Positions 9,882 to 17,963 of a stretch of DNA of 35,440 bases are shown one piece after another. Where the stretch lies: contig JAAFKE010000039.1 of assembly GCA_013298215.1 (NCBI GenBank), positions 1-35,440 on the forward strand, written 5' to 3'. This stretch comes from Cytophagales bacterium. GTDB lineage: Bacteria > Bacteroidota > Bacteroidia > Cytophagales > Spirosomataceae. The translations under genes and the position numbers were made by a program. The notes beneath the pieces were generated by a model. The model did no database searches. It was given only the letters and a program-made list of their open reading frames with translations, and was not told where the DNA came from. Each line of letters starts with the position of its first letter. Within the stretch, counting starts at the first letter, position 1.

Positions 9882-10988
9882 ATGCACCCATTGTTAGAAA
9901 AACTCAACACCCTGCCGCACCGGGGAAACGGCTCCCAGTACCAGTTGCGGGCGGTAGCTATACTCCGAGAAGAGTTAGAAAGTGCGGGCGCAACCGTGAG
10001 CGTACAAGATTTCGAGTCGCCCAAAACCTACGCCACCATTGTTTGGTGGGGCTTTTTTGTATTTAGCCTGTTGTTGTTGTTGGCCCCCGTTTTTAGGTAC
10101 ATCGACCTGGTGTTTTTGTTGATCTGGACAGTCTGGATGTATAACCACGCCAACGGCAAAGCCACTTCTTTTCTGAAACTTCCTCCGCTGGTTAAGTCCC
10201 AAAATGTGGTTGGTCGCATTGGAGCGTCGGGCGCAGCCGTTAAAATCGTCTTGATGGCTCACCACGACTCAGCTCCAACGTCGGTATTAAACGCCCGAAT
10301 CAACCAATTTTTGGTACCCGTGTCGTTGCTTTTGGCGGGTATCGCCGTGGCCACCGCCGTAAACGAAGTGCTTTTTCCGAACCAAGATTATTTGTTTTGG
10401 ATTAAACACACACTCATATTGTGCTTTTTGTTGCTGGCCGTGGTCAGTACCTACGGATATTTTAGGCACGGTTTTGCCAACAACCAAGCCACGGGCGTGG
10501 CGGCGGCTCTCGAAAGTTTCAGACTTTTGAAGGCCAAGAATTTGGCAAATGTAGCAATCGAAATCGTTTTGACTGGCGCGGCAGCCGTGGGCGGTGTTGG
10601 TGCGCACTATTATTGTGAGGCAAACCGCGATCAAATGCTCAAGCAGCCCACGCTGCTGGTCAATTTTGATGATCTGGCGGCGGAAGACCTGAAAATAATT
10701 GCCCAAACTGGAACGGTAGAGAAGCAACACTACGACAACCTGGTGGTGAATGCCGCCAAAGAACTGGTTGCTGATAACCTCCGTTTCAAAAACGTTCGGG
10801 TAGCCAATTGGTACAGCCCCTGGTTCGACAGCGTTTGGTTTCAGCAATTGGGCATTCCGAGTATGACGTTGGTTGCTGGGCAAGGCGAACCAAAACTTAA
10901 CGAGTTGGCTCAAAAAACGTCGGTTAAGCAAGCCGCCGAGCTGGCCACTGAAACATTATTACTTTCGGTGGCGAACATAAAAATTTAA
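9882..10988 (+). CDS. Membrane M28-peptidase homologue, probably inactive
   Basis: This 368-aa protein begins 6 bp after glnN; ATG 9882 is chosen over an adjacent TTG at 9879. It has two hydrophobic hairpins (about residues 53-86 and 143-190) inserted in a peptidase-like fold. The M28 zinc motif H-x-D is present (VLMAHHDSAP, residues 124-133), but the next landmarks are altered. The usual D-N-x-x-G reads NNQATG, with the bridging Asp replaced by Asn, and the catalytic Glu-Glu of the usual TGAEE reads TGAAA. A later Asp (VNFDD) remains. This suggests a structural or binding role rather than proteolysis. Alternative: a divergent hydrolase using other residues. Co-transcription with glnN is likely from the spacing. 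Confidence 0.75.
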   Translation: MHPLLEKLNTLPHRGNGSQYQLRAVAILREELESAGATVSVQDFESPKTYATIVWWGFFVFSLLLLLAPVFRYIDLVFLLIWTVWMYNHANGKATSFLKLPPLVKSQNVVGRIGASGAAVKIVLMAHHDSAPTSVLNARINQFLVPVSLLLAGIAVATAVNEVLFPNQDYLFWIKHTLILCFLLLAVVSTYGYFRHGFANNQATGVAAALESFRLLKAKNLANVAIEIVLTGAAAVGGVGAHYYCEANRDQMLKQPTLLVNFDDLAAEDLKIIAQTGTVEKQHYDNLVVNAAKELVADNLRFKNVRVANWYSPWFDSVWFQQLGIPSMTLVAGQGEPKLNELAQKTSVKQAAELATETLLLSVANIKI

Positions 10989-11005
10989 AAAACGCATTGC
11001 AAACC

Positions 11006-11037
11006 TTGCAAACGTGCGGCTAAGATGTTTAATTTTG
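11006..11037 (+). promoter_or_regulatory. Housekeeping-type promoter of gldC
   Basis: A -33 TTG at 11006-11008 and a -7 TAATTTTG at 11030-11037 are 21 bp apart, matching the Bacteroidota TTTG/TAnnTTTG pattern. Transcription would start near 11044, about 15 nt before the GTG start of gldC. Confidence 0.5.
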
Positions 11038-11058
11038 CGCAACACCCACAACGACCCC

Positions 11059-11409
11059 GTGAAAAAATCAGAAATACACTTTACCGTCGAATTAGACAAG
11101 GATAGCGTTCCCGAAAAAATATTTTGGCAAGCCACCGACAACCCCAACGAAGGACTGAGCGATACCAATGCCGTGGCCATCGGAATATGGGACAACTACC
11201 ACAAAGGAACGTTGAAATTAGACCTTTGGACGAACAACATGGACGTGTATGACATGAAGCGCTTTTGCATTGAGGTAATAAGTGGCGTAGCCGATACACT
11301 TCAAGGAGCCACTGGCGACGTTCGGATGGCCGACCAGATCGAAAGTCTGTGCAAAGAGTTGAGCGGACAACTGAAAAAAGAAATTAGTTTATCGAAAAAG
11401 AATCCGTAG
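11059..11409 (+). CDS. gldC: Gliding motility protein GldC
   Basis: The 116-aa cytoplasmic protein matches the GldC family along its length: SEIHFTVELDKDSVPEKIFW, a middle AVAIGIWDNYHKGTLKLDLW, TNNMDVYDMKRF, then DTLQGATGDVRMA. In Flavobacterium johnsoniae GldC is a gliding-associated protein that improves but is not essential for motility. The GTG at 11059 is chosen because it gives the family's usual length and starts right at the conserved N terminus; an upstream GTG at 11014 would precede the likely promoter. A secreted thioredoxin-like gene follows after 5 bp, probably in the same transcript. Confidence 0.9.
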   Translation: MKKSEIHFTVELDKDSVPEKIFWQATDNPNEGLSDTNAVAIGIWDNYHKGTLKLDLWTNNMDVYDMKRFCIEVISGVADTLQGATGDVRMADQIESLCKELSGQLKKEISLSKKNP

Positions 11410-11414
11410 GGACA

Positions 11415-12659
11415 ATGAATACCAATAAGTTGAAATCGAATGCTTCGCCGTTTATTGGCCACGTAAGAATGGCATTTGTACTATTGCTGGCCGTTGTTGG
11501 TCATTTTTGTGCGTTGGCGCAGGGGGTTAATTTTTCAGAAAACAACATCAGGCAAGCGTTTCAGTTGGCCAAGGCGCAGAACAAACCAGTTTTTATTGAA
11601 GTGTATTCTAAAACGTGTTCGCACTGCGCCAGTTTCTTGCCGATTTTTCAGGACAGGAAGGTGGCCGATTTTTTCAACCAAAATTTTATAAACTACAAAA
11701 TAGAGGTGCAGTCCAACGATGTTCGGCAGTTTATGACCCCGCGCCGCTTGTTTGCCCCATCGCTGCCGCTTTTTTTGTTTTTCGATCCCAACGAAAACCT
11801 CACGCACTTTGCCATGAGCGAAAGTAAAGTAGATGACATTATTGGCCACGGAAACACAGCGATGGACGCAAAAAGCAGGGCCAGTAATTACCGAAATCGG
11901 TATGCTTCGGGCGATCGAAACGATAATTTTTTGCTCGATCTGGGAATGTTCGGGCGGGTGGTCTGCGACACGATGCTCAACATAAAAGCCATGGAAAGCT
12001 ACGCCGACAAGAAGTCGGTTGCTTCCTACACCGACAACATGAATTGGCTGGTATTACAAAAACTTATTATTGATGCCGACAATCCGATGGCAGCACACTT
12101 GGTAGCAAACATAGGAAAATACAAGGCCAAGTACCCTGCCAAGGATGTGAAAAATGTGGCAGAGAACATCATCATGTCCACAATTTACAGCGGCAGGGGG
12201 GCAAAGTTCGGAGCTGATAAAATTCAAAGACTTAGGAACGATCTCGTAAAGATTGGCGTAGATAGCAAGTCGGCTAACGCCCGTACGCTGTTGCCATCGG
12301 TAAACGCCTATTTTAGAACCCAAAAAACCGCTGAGGCGGCCAAGCGCGCCGACGAATACCTGGGTTTGAGTACTGTAACGCTTCCTGATTATAATTACGT
12401 CATTAAGTTGTTTAATGACAAGGCCACCAACGCAAGTTATGCACCCTACGCCATAAAGTGGTCGAACAGGGCACTGGCACTGATCGCAAACAAAAATACC
12501 CAAGACGGTGCGGATGCTTATTTGGAACTGAGCGAAGCGTATCTGAGGGCTGGAAACAAGGCCGAGGCGAAAAAAGCGGCTCAGAAAGCACTCGATGCCG
12601 CAAAAGCAGCTACAATTGACCTCAAGAAATTTAGCGAGATGCTCGCAAGAGTCAGGTAG
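11415..12659 (+). CDS. Secreted thioredoxin-like protein with TPR-like tail
   Basis: The 414-aa product has an N-terminal signal segment (about residues 16-36, ending CALAQ). A thioredoxin-fold domain (about 38-160) has the redox motif C68-S-H-C71 in VYSKTCSHCASFLPIF and the cis-proline strand SLPLFLFFDPNE. The rest is helical with TPR-like pairs near the end (ADAYLELSEAYLRAGNKAEA). It most resembles periplasmic thioredoxin-like proteins of Bacteroidota, which act on disulfides of exported proteins. The partner is unknown. It lies 5 bp after gldC; a shared transcript with a gliding gene may mean that it serves exported gliding or surface proteins, but that is inference. Confidence 0.82.
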   Translation: MNTNKLKSNASPFIGHVRMAFVLLLAVVGHFCALAQGVNFSENNIRQAFQLAKAQNKPVFIEVYSKTCSHCASFLPIFQDRKVADFFNQNFINYKIEVQSNDVRQFMTPRRLFAPSLPLFLFFDPNENLTHFAMSESKVDDIIGHGNTAMDAKSRASNYRNRYASGDRNDNFLLDLGMFGRVVCDTMLNIKAMESYADKKSVASYTDNMNWLVLQKLIIDADNPMAAHLVANIGKYKAKYPAKDVKNVAENIIMSTIYSGRGAKFGADKIQRLRNDLVKIGVDSKSANARTLLPSVNAYFRTQKTAEAAKRADEYLGLSTVTLPDYNYVIKLFNDKATNASYAPYAIKWSNRALALIANKNTQDGADAYLELSEAYLRAGNKAEAKKAAQKALDAAKAATIDLKKFSEMLARVR

Positions 12660-12708
12660 CTATCCGTTTGTTCACGAGCCAAATTTATCGAAGTGCACTA
12701 AGGACAAC

Positions 12709-13257
12709 CTAAAACTGCCCACTTTTTTGCATTGATTTAAACTGGTAGCTGGCGTACTCGTCGCCCATTTTGATGGCACGTTTAAAGTCGCTTTCTGCCT
12801 CCGCGTATTTTTGAAGCTGCCACCTGGCCATGGCCCGCCAGCAAAACGACTCGGCGTTTTCGCGGTGAAAGTGCCACACCGCGCGGTCAAAATCTAAGTA
12901 AGCGTTGCTGAACTCGCCAATTTCGTAGTTTATAATGCCGCGTTCCAGGTGGCAGACGGCCAATGTATTTTCAATGTTTTGCGCGCGAGTCAAATCAACC
13001 AATGCCGCAAAGGGGTTGTCGAACTTGTAGTGGCACCTTGCTCGGTACAGATACGCCACCGCCGACTCGCGGCTGCCCGCGCTTGCCGCCGCATGGTCGA
13101 AATACCGAAATGCCTCATCATATTTTTTTTGGTCAAACAATTCAATTCCTTCCTTGAATCGGCGGTAGTCTTTGTCAGACTGCGCCTCGTGGTCGATCAT
13201 GTAGTACCTGATGATGATGTACAACACGAAGGAAAGCGAAAGTAAAAAGGTCTCCAT
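12709..13257 (-). CDS. TPR protein with N-terminal membrane anchor
   Basis: The 182-aa protein starts with one hydrophobic helix (about residues 4-20) followed by four or five TPR-like repeats (GIELFDQKKYDEAFRYFDHA, AYLYRARCHYKFDNPFAALV, ERGIINYEIGEFSNAYLDFD, RAMARWQLQKYAEAESDFKR). TPRs hold protein partners; nothing shows which. The start is 1 nt past the stop of the MmcQ/YjbR gene, so translation is probably coupled. It is the last gene of the minus-strand cluster that includes ispG, and it converges with the thioredoxin-like gene across about 50 bp that show no terminator. Confidence 0.8.
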   Translation of the reverse strand: METFLLSLSFVLYIIIRYYMIDHEAQSDKDYRRFKEGIELFDQKKYDEAFRYFDHAAASAGSRESAVAYLYRARCHYKFDNPFAALVDLTRAQNIENTLAVCHLERGIINYEIGEFSNAYLDFDRAVWHFHRENAESFCWRAMARWQLQKYAEAESDFKRAIKMGDEYASYQFKSMQKSGQF

Positions 13258-13258
13258 T

Positions 13259-13570
13259 TCAGCTCAGTTCAGATTTTATTTTTTTTGGCAGCGACTCAAC
13301 CACCAAATCGTAGGAGTGGTCGATCCACTCGCAAACCAATTTTGCTTTCACTTGGTTCACTGTCACCGTATTCCAGAGGCGTTTGTTCATGTGGTAGCCA
13401 GGCTTAACGGCGTCGCATTTCAAGTTGATTGTGAGCGGGCTGTCGCTAACTCCGAAGAGGGCGAAAATTTTACCGCCAACCTTAAAAACCAGCGTATCCT
13501 CATCGAACGGCAAACTCTCGCTTGCACCAGGTTTTGCCACGCAATAATCGCGCAATTCCTCTACGTTCAT
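13259..13570 (-). CDS. MmcQ/YjbR family protein
   Basis: The 103-aa protein fits the MmcQ/YjbR family: MNVEELRDYCVAKPGASESL at the start, PFDEDTLVFKVGGKIFALF, then LTINLKCDAVKPGYHMNKRL and LCEWIDHSYDLVVESLPKK. Members have a CyaY-like fold and are often annotated as DNA-binding, but a firm function is lacking. The ATG at 13570 is preferred over an in-frame start 36 bp upstream, because it gives the family N terminus and overlaps the previous stop as ATGA, a coupling arrangement. Confidence 0.88.
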   Translation of the reverse strand: MNVEELRDYCVAKPGASESLPFDEDTLVFKVGGKIFALFGVSDSPLTINLKCDAVKPGYHMNKRLWNTVTVNQVKAKLVCEWIDHSYDLVVESLPKKIKSELS

Positions 13571-13755
13571 CGCATAATGGCGCGGATAATCATCACCGTC
13601 ACGCAAAACAGGAACATCACAATCGATATTCGGTTAATGCCATGCATCATGCGCAGGTTGTAGGAATCAGGCTTTGAGGGGTCTTTTTTGCCGAAAACCC
13701 GCAGAAAATACCTAAATACTTCGCCTAATTTGAATAACTCGAGAATCCTTGACAT
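13567..13755 (-). CDS. Small membrane protein, DUF6728-like
   Basis: This 62-aa protein has a cytoplasmic basic half (LFKLGEVFRYFLRVFGKKDP) with the conserved-looking NLRMMHGINRISI, then one transmembrane helix (about residues 43-60). It resembles the small Bacteroidota family DUF6728, which has no known function. The start is 26 bp after the ispG stop, and its stop overlaps the MmcQ/YjbR start by 4 bp, so it is part of the ispG unit. Confidence 0.75.
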   Translation of the reverse strand: MSRILELFKLGEVFRYFLRVFGKKDPSKPDSYNLRMMHGINRISIVMFLFCVTVMIIRAIMR

Positions 13756-13781
13756 ATCAATCTTTTTTAATGGTTGTTAGT

Positions 13782-15788
13782 TTACTGCTGCGAATCTACG
13801 GCCTGGGGCTCGAACCAGCGGCTGTCTTCTTTAATGAGCGCAATGAGTTCATCGACGGCATTTTGGGCGGGTACCGATTTTTTCATGACTGTTTGCCCCC
13901 GGTACAGCGCTATTTTGTCTTTTCCAACGCCCACGTAACCGTAGTCAGCGTCGGCCATTTCGCCTGGCCCGTTCACGATGCAGCCCATTATTCCAATTTT
14001 GATTCCCTTCAAATGATCGGTACGCTTTCGGATCATGGCCGTGGTTTCTTGCAAATCGAACAGCGTGCGCCCGCACGAAGGGCAAGAAATGTACTCCGTT
14101 TTAGACATCCGCGTTCGGGCGGCCTGCAAAATTCCGAAGGCAATGCTGTTTTGGTTCGCGGCCAAGGTGAGTGCGTCTTCGCGCGATGCAACCCCGTACT
14201 GCCGCGAAACCATGATGCCGTCTCCCAACCCATCTATCAAAAGCCCCCCCGCATCGGTGGCGGCAAAAAGCGGCAAATCTGACTGATCTTGCTGCCCGTA
14301 ACTTCGTTGAATAACAACGGGTTGGGTTATATTGTTTTGGATCAACTCAAAAAACAACCGCCTCAGTTCTGCCAGCGCGTGCGTGTTTTGGGTGTGAGCG
14401 ACCAAAACTACGTTGCGCGCGAATTTCAAAACTGTTATCAGTTCATCGTTCAAACTTTCGAGCGAAGTTTTTACAAAATTGAGCGTGGGGTGCAGTTGTT
14501 TTTGTTCGGCAACGGCGCGTTGGTATTCGGCAGCTTCAATCCACGGATACGCGTTTGTTTGCTCGGTGTTTGTGCACCAAATTTCGTAATCCATGATTTC
14601 TTTCAAGCCGTTGGGGAGCATGAAAGAAACGGGGTTTTGGCCGCTGTACAGGTAATCGGTGCCGAGGTCGTTCATGCGCCATTTGTCGGGGAAGGGCAAA
14701 TAAAAATGGCCAACGCCCTTTAAATCTTCGTGGTTAGAAACGGCAATATCGGCGTAGTCGGCCAGCACGCGGGGTACGTTCAAACCCCCAAAATTGGCTA
14801 CTTCGTGGGTGCGTCGGCGGGTGTAGGCGTATGGATTGATGGGGCTGCTCGATACCTCAATTATTTTTTTCGATGTCAATTTTCGATCTAAGTACCTGTC
14901 GATGAGTGTCTTGGCTACGGGGGCCTCAAACTCGGGGTCTTCCGTGAGCGATACCCTGACGGTGTCTCCAATGCCGTCTTCGAGCAGCGTACCAATGCCA
15001 ACCGCCGATTTGATGCGCCCATCTTCGGCCTCGCCCGCCTCGGTCACACCCAAGTGCAGCGGATACGCCCGCAGACCCTCGGCGGCCAGCCGCTGCACCA
15101 AAAGCCGGTACGCCTGCACCATTACCTGGGTGTTGGACGACTTCATCGACAGTACAATTTGGTGGTAGTCCAAATCCTCGGCGATCCTCAAAAACTCCAA
15201 TGCCGACTCGACCATGCCCAGTGGGGTGTCGCCGTAGCGGCTCAAAATTCGGTCCGACAGCGACCCGTGGTTGGTGCCAATGCGCATGGCCGTGCCGTAT
15301 TCTTTGCAGATTTTTAGCAACGGAACAAATTTTTCTCGAATCTTGTCCAACTCAGCCTGGTACGATGCGTCGGTGTAGTCGATGTGCTCGAAGCGTTTTT
15401 TGTCGGCATAATTGCCAGGGTTAATCCTGACCTTCTCAACAATTCGAGCGGCCAACTCTGCCGCATTGGGCGTAAAGTGAATATCGGCCACCAACGGCAC
15501 CTGGTAGCCCCGGGCGCGTAGCCCTTTTTTGATGTTCTCCAAGTTTTGCGCTTCCTTTACACTCGGGGCGGTAATTCGGACGTACTCGCAACCCGACTCA
15601 ATCATTCGGATCACCTGGTCGATCGACCCTTGCGTGTCCATGGTGTCCACGGTGGTCATCGACTGCACCCTAATCGGGTGCGCCGAGCCCATCGGCACTC
15701 CCCCAATATCTACCGTAATAGTTTGGCGGCGAACGTATTCGGTCAGCGAGCTGCAATAGTTGAGCGGGTCAAGGTTGGTAAGAGACAT
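13782..15788 (-). CDS. ispG: (E)-4-hydroxy-3-methylbut-2-enyl-diphosphate synthase
   Basis: IspG (GcpE) performs the sixth step of the MEP isoprenoid pathway, reducing MEcPP to HMBPP with a [4Fe-4S] cluster. At 668 aa this is the long form found in Bacteroidota, Chlamydiae and plants, in which an extra domain (about residues 280-550) lies between the TIM barrel and the iron-sulfur domain. The N-terminal barrel shows VPMGSAHPIRVQSMTTVDTM and MRIGTNHGSLSDRIL; the cluster domain has Cys569, Cys572 (CPSCGR) and Cys603 (IMGCIVNGPGE) with Glu610. All cluster ligands are present, so it should be active. It lies 98 bp downstream of a DUF4197 gene and leads a run of three small genes with tiny gaps. 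Confidence 0.97.
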   Translation of the reverse strand: MSLTNLDPLNYCSSLTEYVRRQTITVDIGGVPMGSAHPIRVQSMTTVDTMDTQGSIDQVIRMIESGCEYVRITAPSVKEAQNLENIKKGLRARGYQVPLVADIHFTPNAAELAARIVEKVRINPGNYADKKRFEHIDYTDASYQAELDKIREKFVPLLKICKEYGTAMRIGTNHGSLSDRILSRYGDTPLGMVESALEFLRIAEDLDYHQIVLSMKSSNTQVMVQAYRLLVQRLAAEGLRAYPLHLGVTEAGEAEDGRIKSAVGIGTLLEDGIGDTVRVSLTEDPEFEAPVAKTLIDRYLDRKLTSKKIIEVSSSPINPYAYTRRRTHEVANFGGLNVPRVLADYADIAVSNHEDLKGVGHFYLPFPDKWRMNDLGTDYLYSGQNPVSFMLPNGLKEIMDYEIWCTNTEQTNAYPWIEAAEYQRAVAEQKQLHPTLNFVKTSLESLNDELITVLKFARNVVLVAHTQNTHALAELRRLFFELIQNNITQPVVIQRSYGQQDQSDLPLFAATDAGGLLIDGLGDGIMVSRQYGVASREDALTLAANQNSIAFGILQAARTRMSKTEYISCPSCGRTLFDLQETTAMIRKRTDHLKGIKIGIMGCIVNGPGEMADADYGYVGVGKDKIALYRGQTVMKKSVPAQNAVDELIALIKEDSRWFEPQAVDSQQ

Positions 15789-15886
15789 AGAGCTGGTTTG
15801 AAAACTAATAAAGGTATTCGATTTGCATTACTTTTGAGCCGCGTGGCCAACAAATGAACGCCGTAGCGGCCCGAAAAGTTTGGTTA

Positions 15887-16618
15887 TTACTGGGTTGAGA
15901 ACACTTTTTTGAGCAGATCGGAAACCCGCGCCAAGGGGTCTTTTCTGATTTTTTGTTCTTCTTGGGCAACCAATAAAAAGAGGCCATCCACTGCTTTTTG
16001 GGTGGCATATTGTTTCACGTCGGCGTTCACCTTGGTTACAAACGGCAGTTGGTTGTAGGTATTGGCCAGCGTTGTGTAGTATTGGGTTGTTTTGTTTTTG
16101 GCCAATGTAGAGTCAATCACGGGCATAAATGCTTTGAGTAGCTCGGGCGAGGTCGTTTTTTTTAGGTACGTGGTCGCCGCCGTAGAGTCTCCCCTCAGAA
16201 TCGAGAGGGCATCTTGGAAACTCATCGAAAAAATGGCCTTTACAAAAATGGGTTTGGCCTGTTTGGCGGCATCTTCGGCGGCGCGGTTCATCGAAGTTAT
16301 GAACTGATCTACCTGGCGGCCCATGCCAATTTGCCGAAGGCGGGTCTCCAAAACGCGCGCTTCGGGCGGAACGGGTATTCTAATCTGCGGGTTTTTTAGG
16401 TATCCATCAATGGCCGACGCTTTGGCCGAACCTTTGGTAATGCCCACGCTGAGGGCTTCTTTGAGTCCCGACACAATGTCGTCGTTCGACAGTGCGGCGG
16501 CGGAGGGCTTGCCTACGTTCGTTTCGAGGAATTTCCCTAATTTGGTTTTGCTAAACTGAGCCTGCGCCGAGTGGCTGTGCCACAACAGCAATGCCATCAT
16601 TATAGTGATTTTTTTCAT
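15887..16618 (-). CDS. DUF4197 secreted protein
   Basis: The 243-aa product has a signal peptide (MKKITIMMALLLWHSHSAQA, cleavage before Q21) and matches the DUF4197 family: DIVSGLKEALSVGITKGSA near the start of the mature part, then RIPVPPEARVLETRLRQIGM, AAKQAKPIFVKAI and MSFQDALSILRGDSTAAT, and a closing KAVDGLFLLVAQEEQKIRKD. The family is periplasmic and of unknown function. It diverges from cinA, with 82 bp between the starts, and precedes ispG on the same strand by 98 bp. Confidence 0.9.
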   Translation of the reverse strand: MKKITIMMALLLWHSHSAQAQFSKTKLGKFLETNVGKPSAAALSNDDIVSGLKEALSVGITKGSAKASAIDGYLKNPQIRIPVPPEARVLETRLRQIGMGRQVDQFITSMNRAAEDAAKQAKPIFVKAIFSMSFQDALSILRGDSTAATTYLKKTTSPELLKAFMPVIDSTLAKNKTTQYYTTLANTYNQLPFVTKVNADVKQYATQKAVDGLFLLVAQEEQKIRKDPLARVSDLLKKVFSTQ

Positions 16619-16674
16619 GCTTAATTTTGAAATTGTACCCGCAAATAACGCACTTCATAACAAATAATTTTACG

Positions 16675-16682
16675 TAGTTTTG
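16675..16682 (+). promoter_or_regulatory. Possible -7 box for cinA
   Basis: TAGTTTTG fits the Bacteroidota -7 consensus TAnnTTTG, 18 bp upstream of the cinA ATG. I see no good -33 element at the expected distance, so this is tentative. Confidence 0.3.
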
Positions 16683-16700
16683 CCCTTTAATTTTATAACT

Positions 16701-17945
16701 ATGATTTCAGCCGAAGTTCTGACCATTGGAGACGAAATTTTGTTTGGGCAAATTACTGACACGAATACGCAGTGGATCAGCGCCGAACTCACTAAAATAG
16801 GCGTGCGAACGGTGCGCAAAACCTCCGTTGGCGACAGCCGCGAGGCCATTCTCGAAGCGTTCAATGAAGCCGCCAAACGGGTGAAAATAGTGATCGTGAC
16901 GGGAGGCTTGGGGCCGACCAAAGACGATATTACCAAAAAAACCTTCTGCGATTTTTTTGATACCACCCTCGAAATCAACGAGTCGGCGTTGGCACTTATC
17001 ACGTCCTTTTTTGTGGAACGGGGCCGTAGCATGACCGACCTCAACCGCCAGCAGGCAGCAGTACCCAAAAACTGCACCTACGTAGAAAATCGCTGGGGAA
17101 CCGCCCCTGGTATGTGGTTCGATGTGAACGGCGTGGTGTGGGTGTCGCTGCCAGGCGTTCCGTTTGAGATGAAAAACCTGATGACCAAACGGATTTTACC
17201 CATGTTGCAGGCGCATTTCAAAACGCCCGTTATCTACCACCGCATGATTCGGACGGTGGGCATTGGAGAGTCCTTTTTGGCCGAACGCATCGAGAAATGG
17301 GAGGATTCCCTCCCCGAAAACATTAAACTGGCGTACTTGCCGCATTTTGGCCAGGTGCGTTTGCGCCTCACCGCCACCGGCGACTCGTTGGAGAGCCTCA
17401 AATCCCAAACCGAGGCGGAGGTAGAAAAAGTGCTGCCCCTCATTGGCGATGCCGTTTTTGGGTTCGATGCCGATGAGTTAGAAACGGTGGTAGGAGGCCT
17501 GCTGGTAGCACGGAAGCAGACCCTGGCCACCGCCGAAAGCTGCACGGGCGGCTACGTGGCGCACCGAATCACGAGCGTGGTCGGATGCTCTGATTATTAT
17601 AAAGGAAGCGTAGTGGCGTATAGTTACGAACTAAAAACGAGCGAGCTGGGCGTTTTGCAGGCCACCTTAGACCAGTTTGGTGCCGTGAGCGAGCAGACAG
17701 TCCGCGAGATGGCCGAGGGCGCAAGAACCCGCCTCAAAACCGACTGGGCCGTGGCCACCAGCGGAATAGCAGGCCCAGGAGGCGGCACCGCCGACAAACC
17801 CGTGGGTACGATCTGGATTGCCTGCGCTGGCCCCACGGGTACGGTTGCGCGCAAGCTGCTGCTCACCAAATACCGAGAAATGAACATTCAGCTAACGGCC
17901 ACCTACGTACTCGACTTGCTCAGAAAACAAATCGTTCACGCCTAA
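16701..17945 (+). CDS. cinA: CinA-like protein (nicotinamide-nucleotide amidase)
   Basis: The 414-aa protein has the full two-domain CinA layout: an N-terminal MoCF/COG1058 domain (residues 1 to about 170; AEVLTIGDEILFGQITDTNT, VTGGLGPTKDDITK, LPGVPFEM), and a C-terminal PncC amidase domain (about 255-414; TLATAESCTGGYVAHRIT, GSVVAYSYELKTSELGV, VATSGIAGPGGGT, KPVGTIW). It recycles nicotinamide mononucleotide in the pyridine nucleotide cycle; the N-terminal domain in relatives is an ADP-ribose pyrophosphatase. The ATG at 16701 is preferred over an upstream in-frame codon at 16680, which would precede or overlap the -7 box. The E2 gene starts 18 bp downstream. Confidence 0.95.
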   Translation: MISAEVLTIGDEILFGQITDTNTQWISAELTKIGVRTVRKTSVGDSREAILEAFNEAAKRVKIVIVTGGLGPTKDDITKKTFCDFFDTTLEINESALALITSFFVERGRSMTDLNRQQAAVPKNCTYVENRWGTAPGMWFDVNGVVWVSLPGVPFEMKNLMTKRILPMLQAHFKTPVIYHRMIRTVGIGESFLAERIEKWEDSLPENIKLAYLPHFGQVRLRLTATGDSLESLKSQTEAEVEKVLPLIGDAVFGFDADELETVVGGLLVARKQTLATAESCTGGYVAHRITSVVGCSDYYKGSVVAYSYELKTSELGVLQATLDQFGAVSEQTVREMAEGARTRLKTDWAVATSGIAGPGGGTADKPVGTIWIACAGPTGTVARKLLLTKYREMNIQLTATYVLDLLRKQIVHA

Positions 17946-17963
17946 AATCACCCATCTATTACT

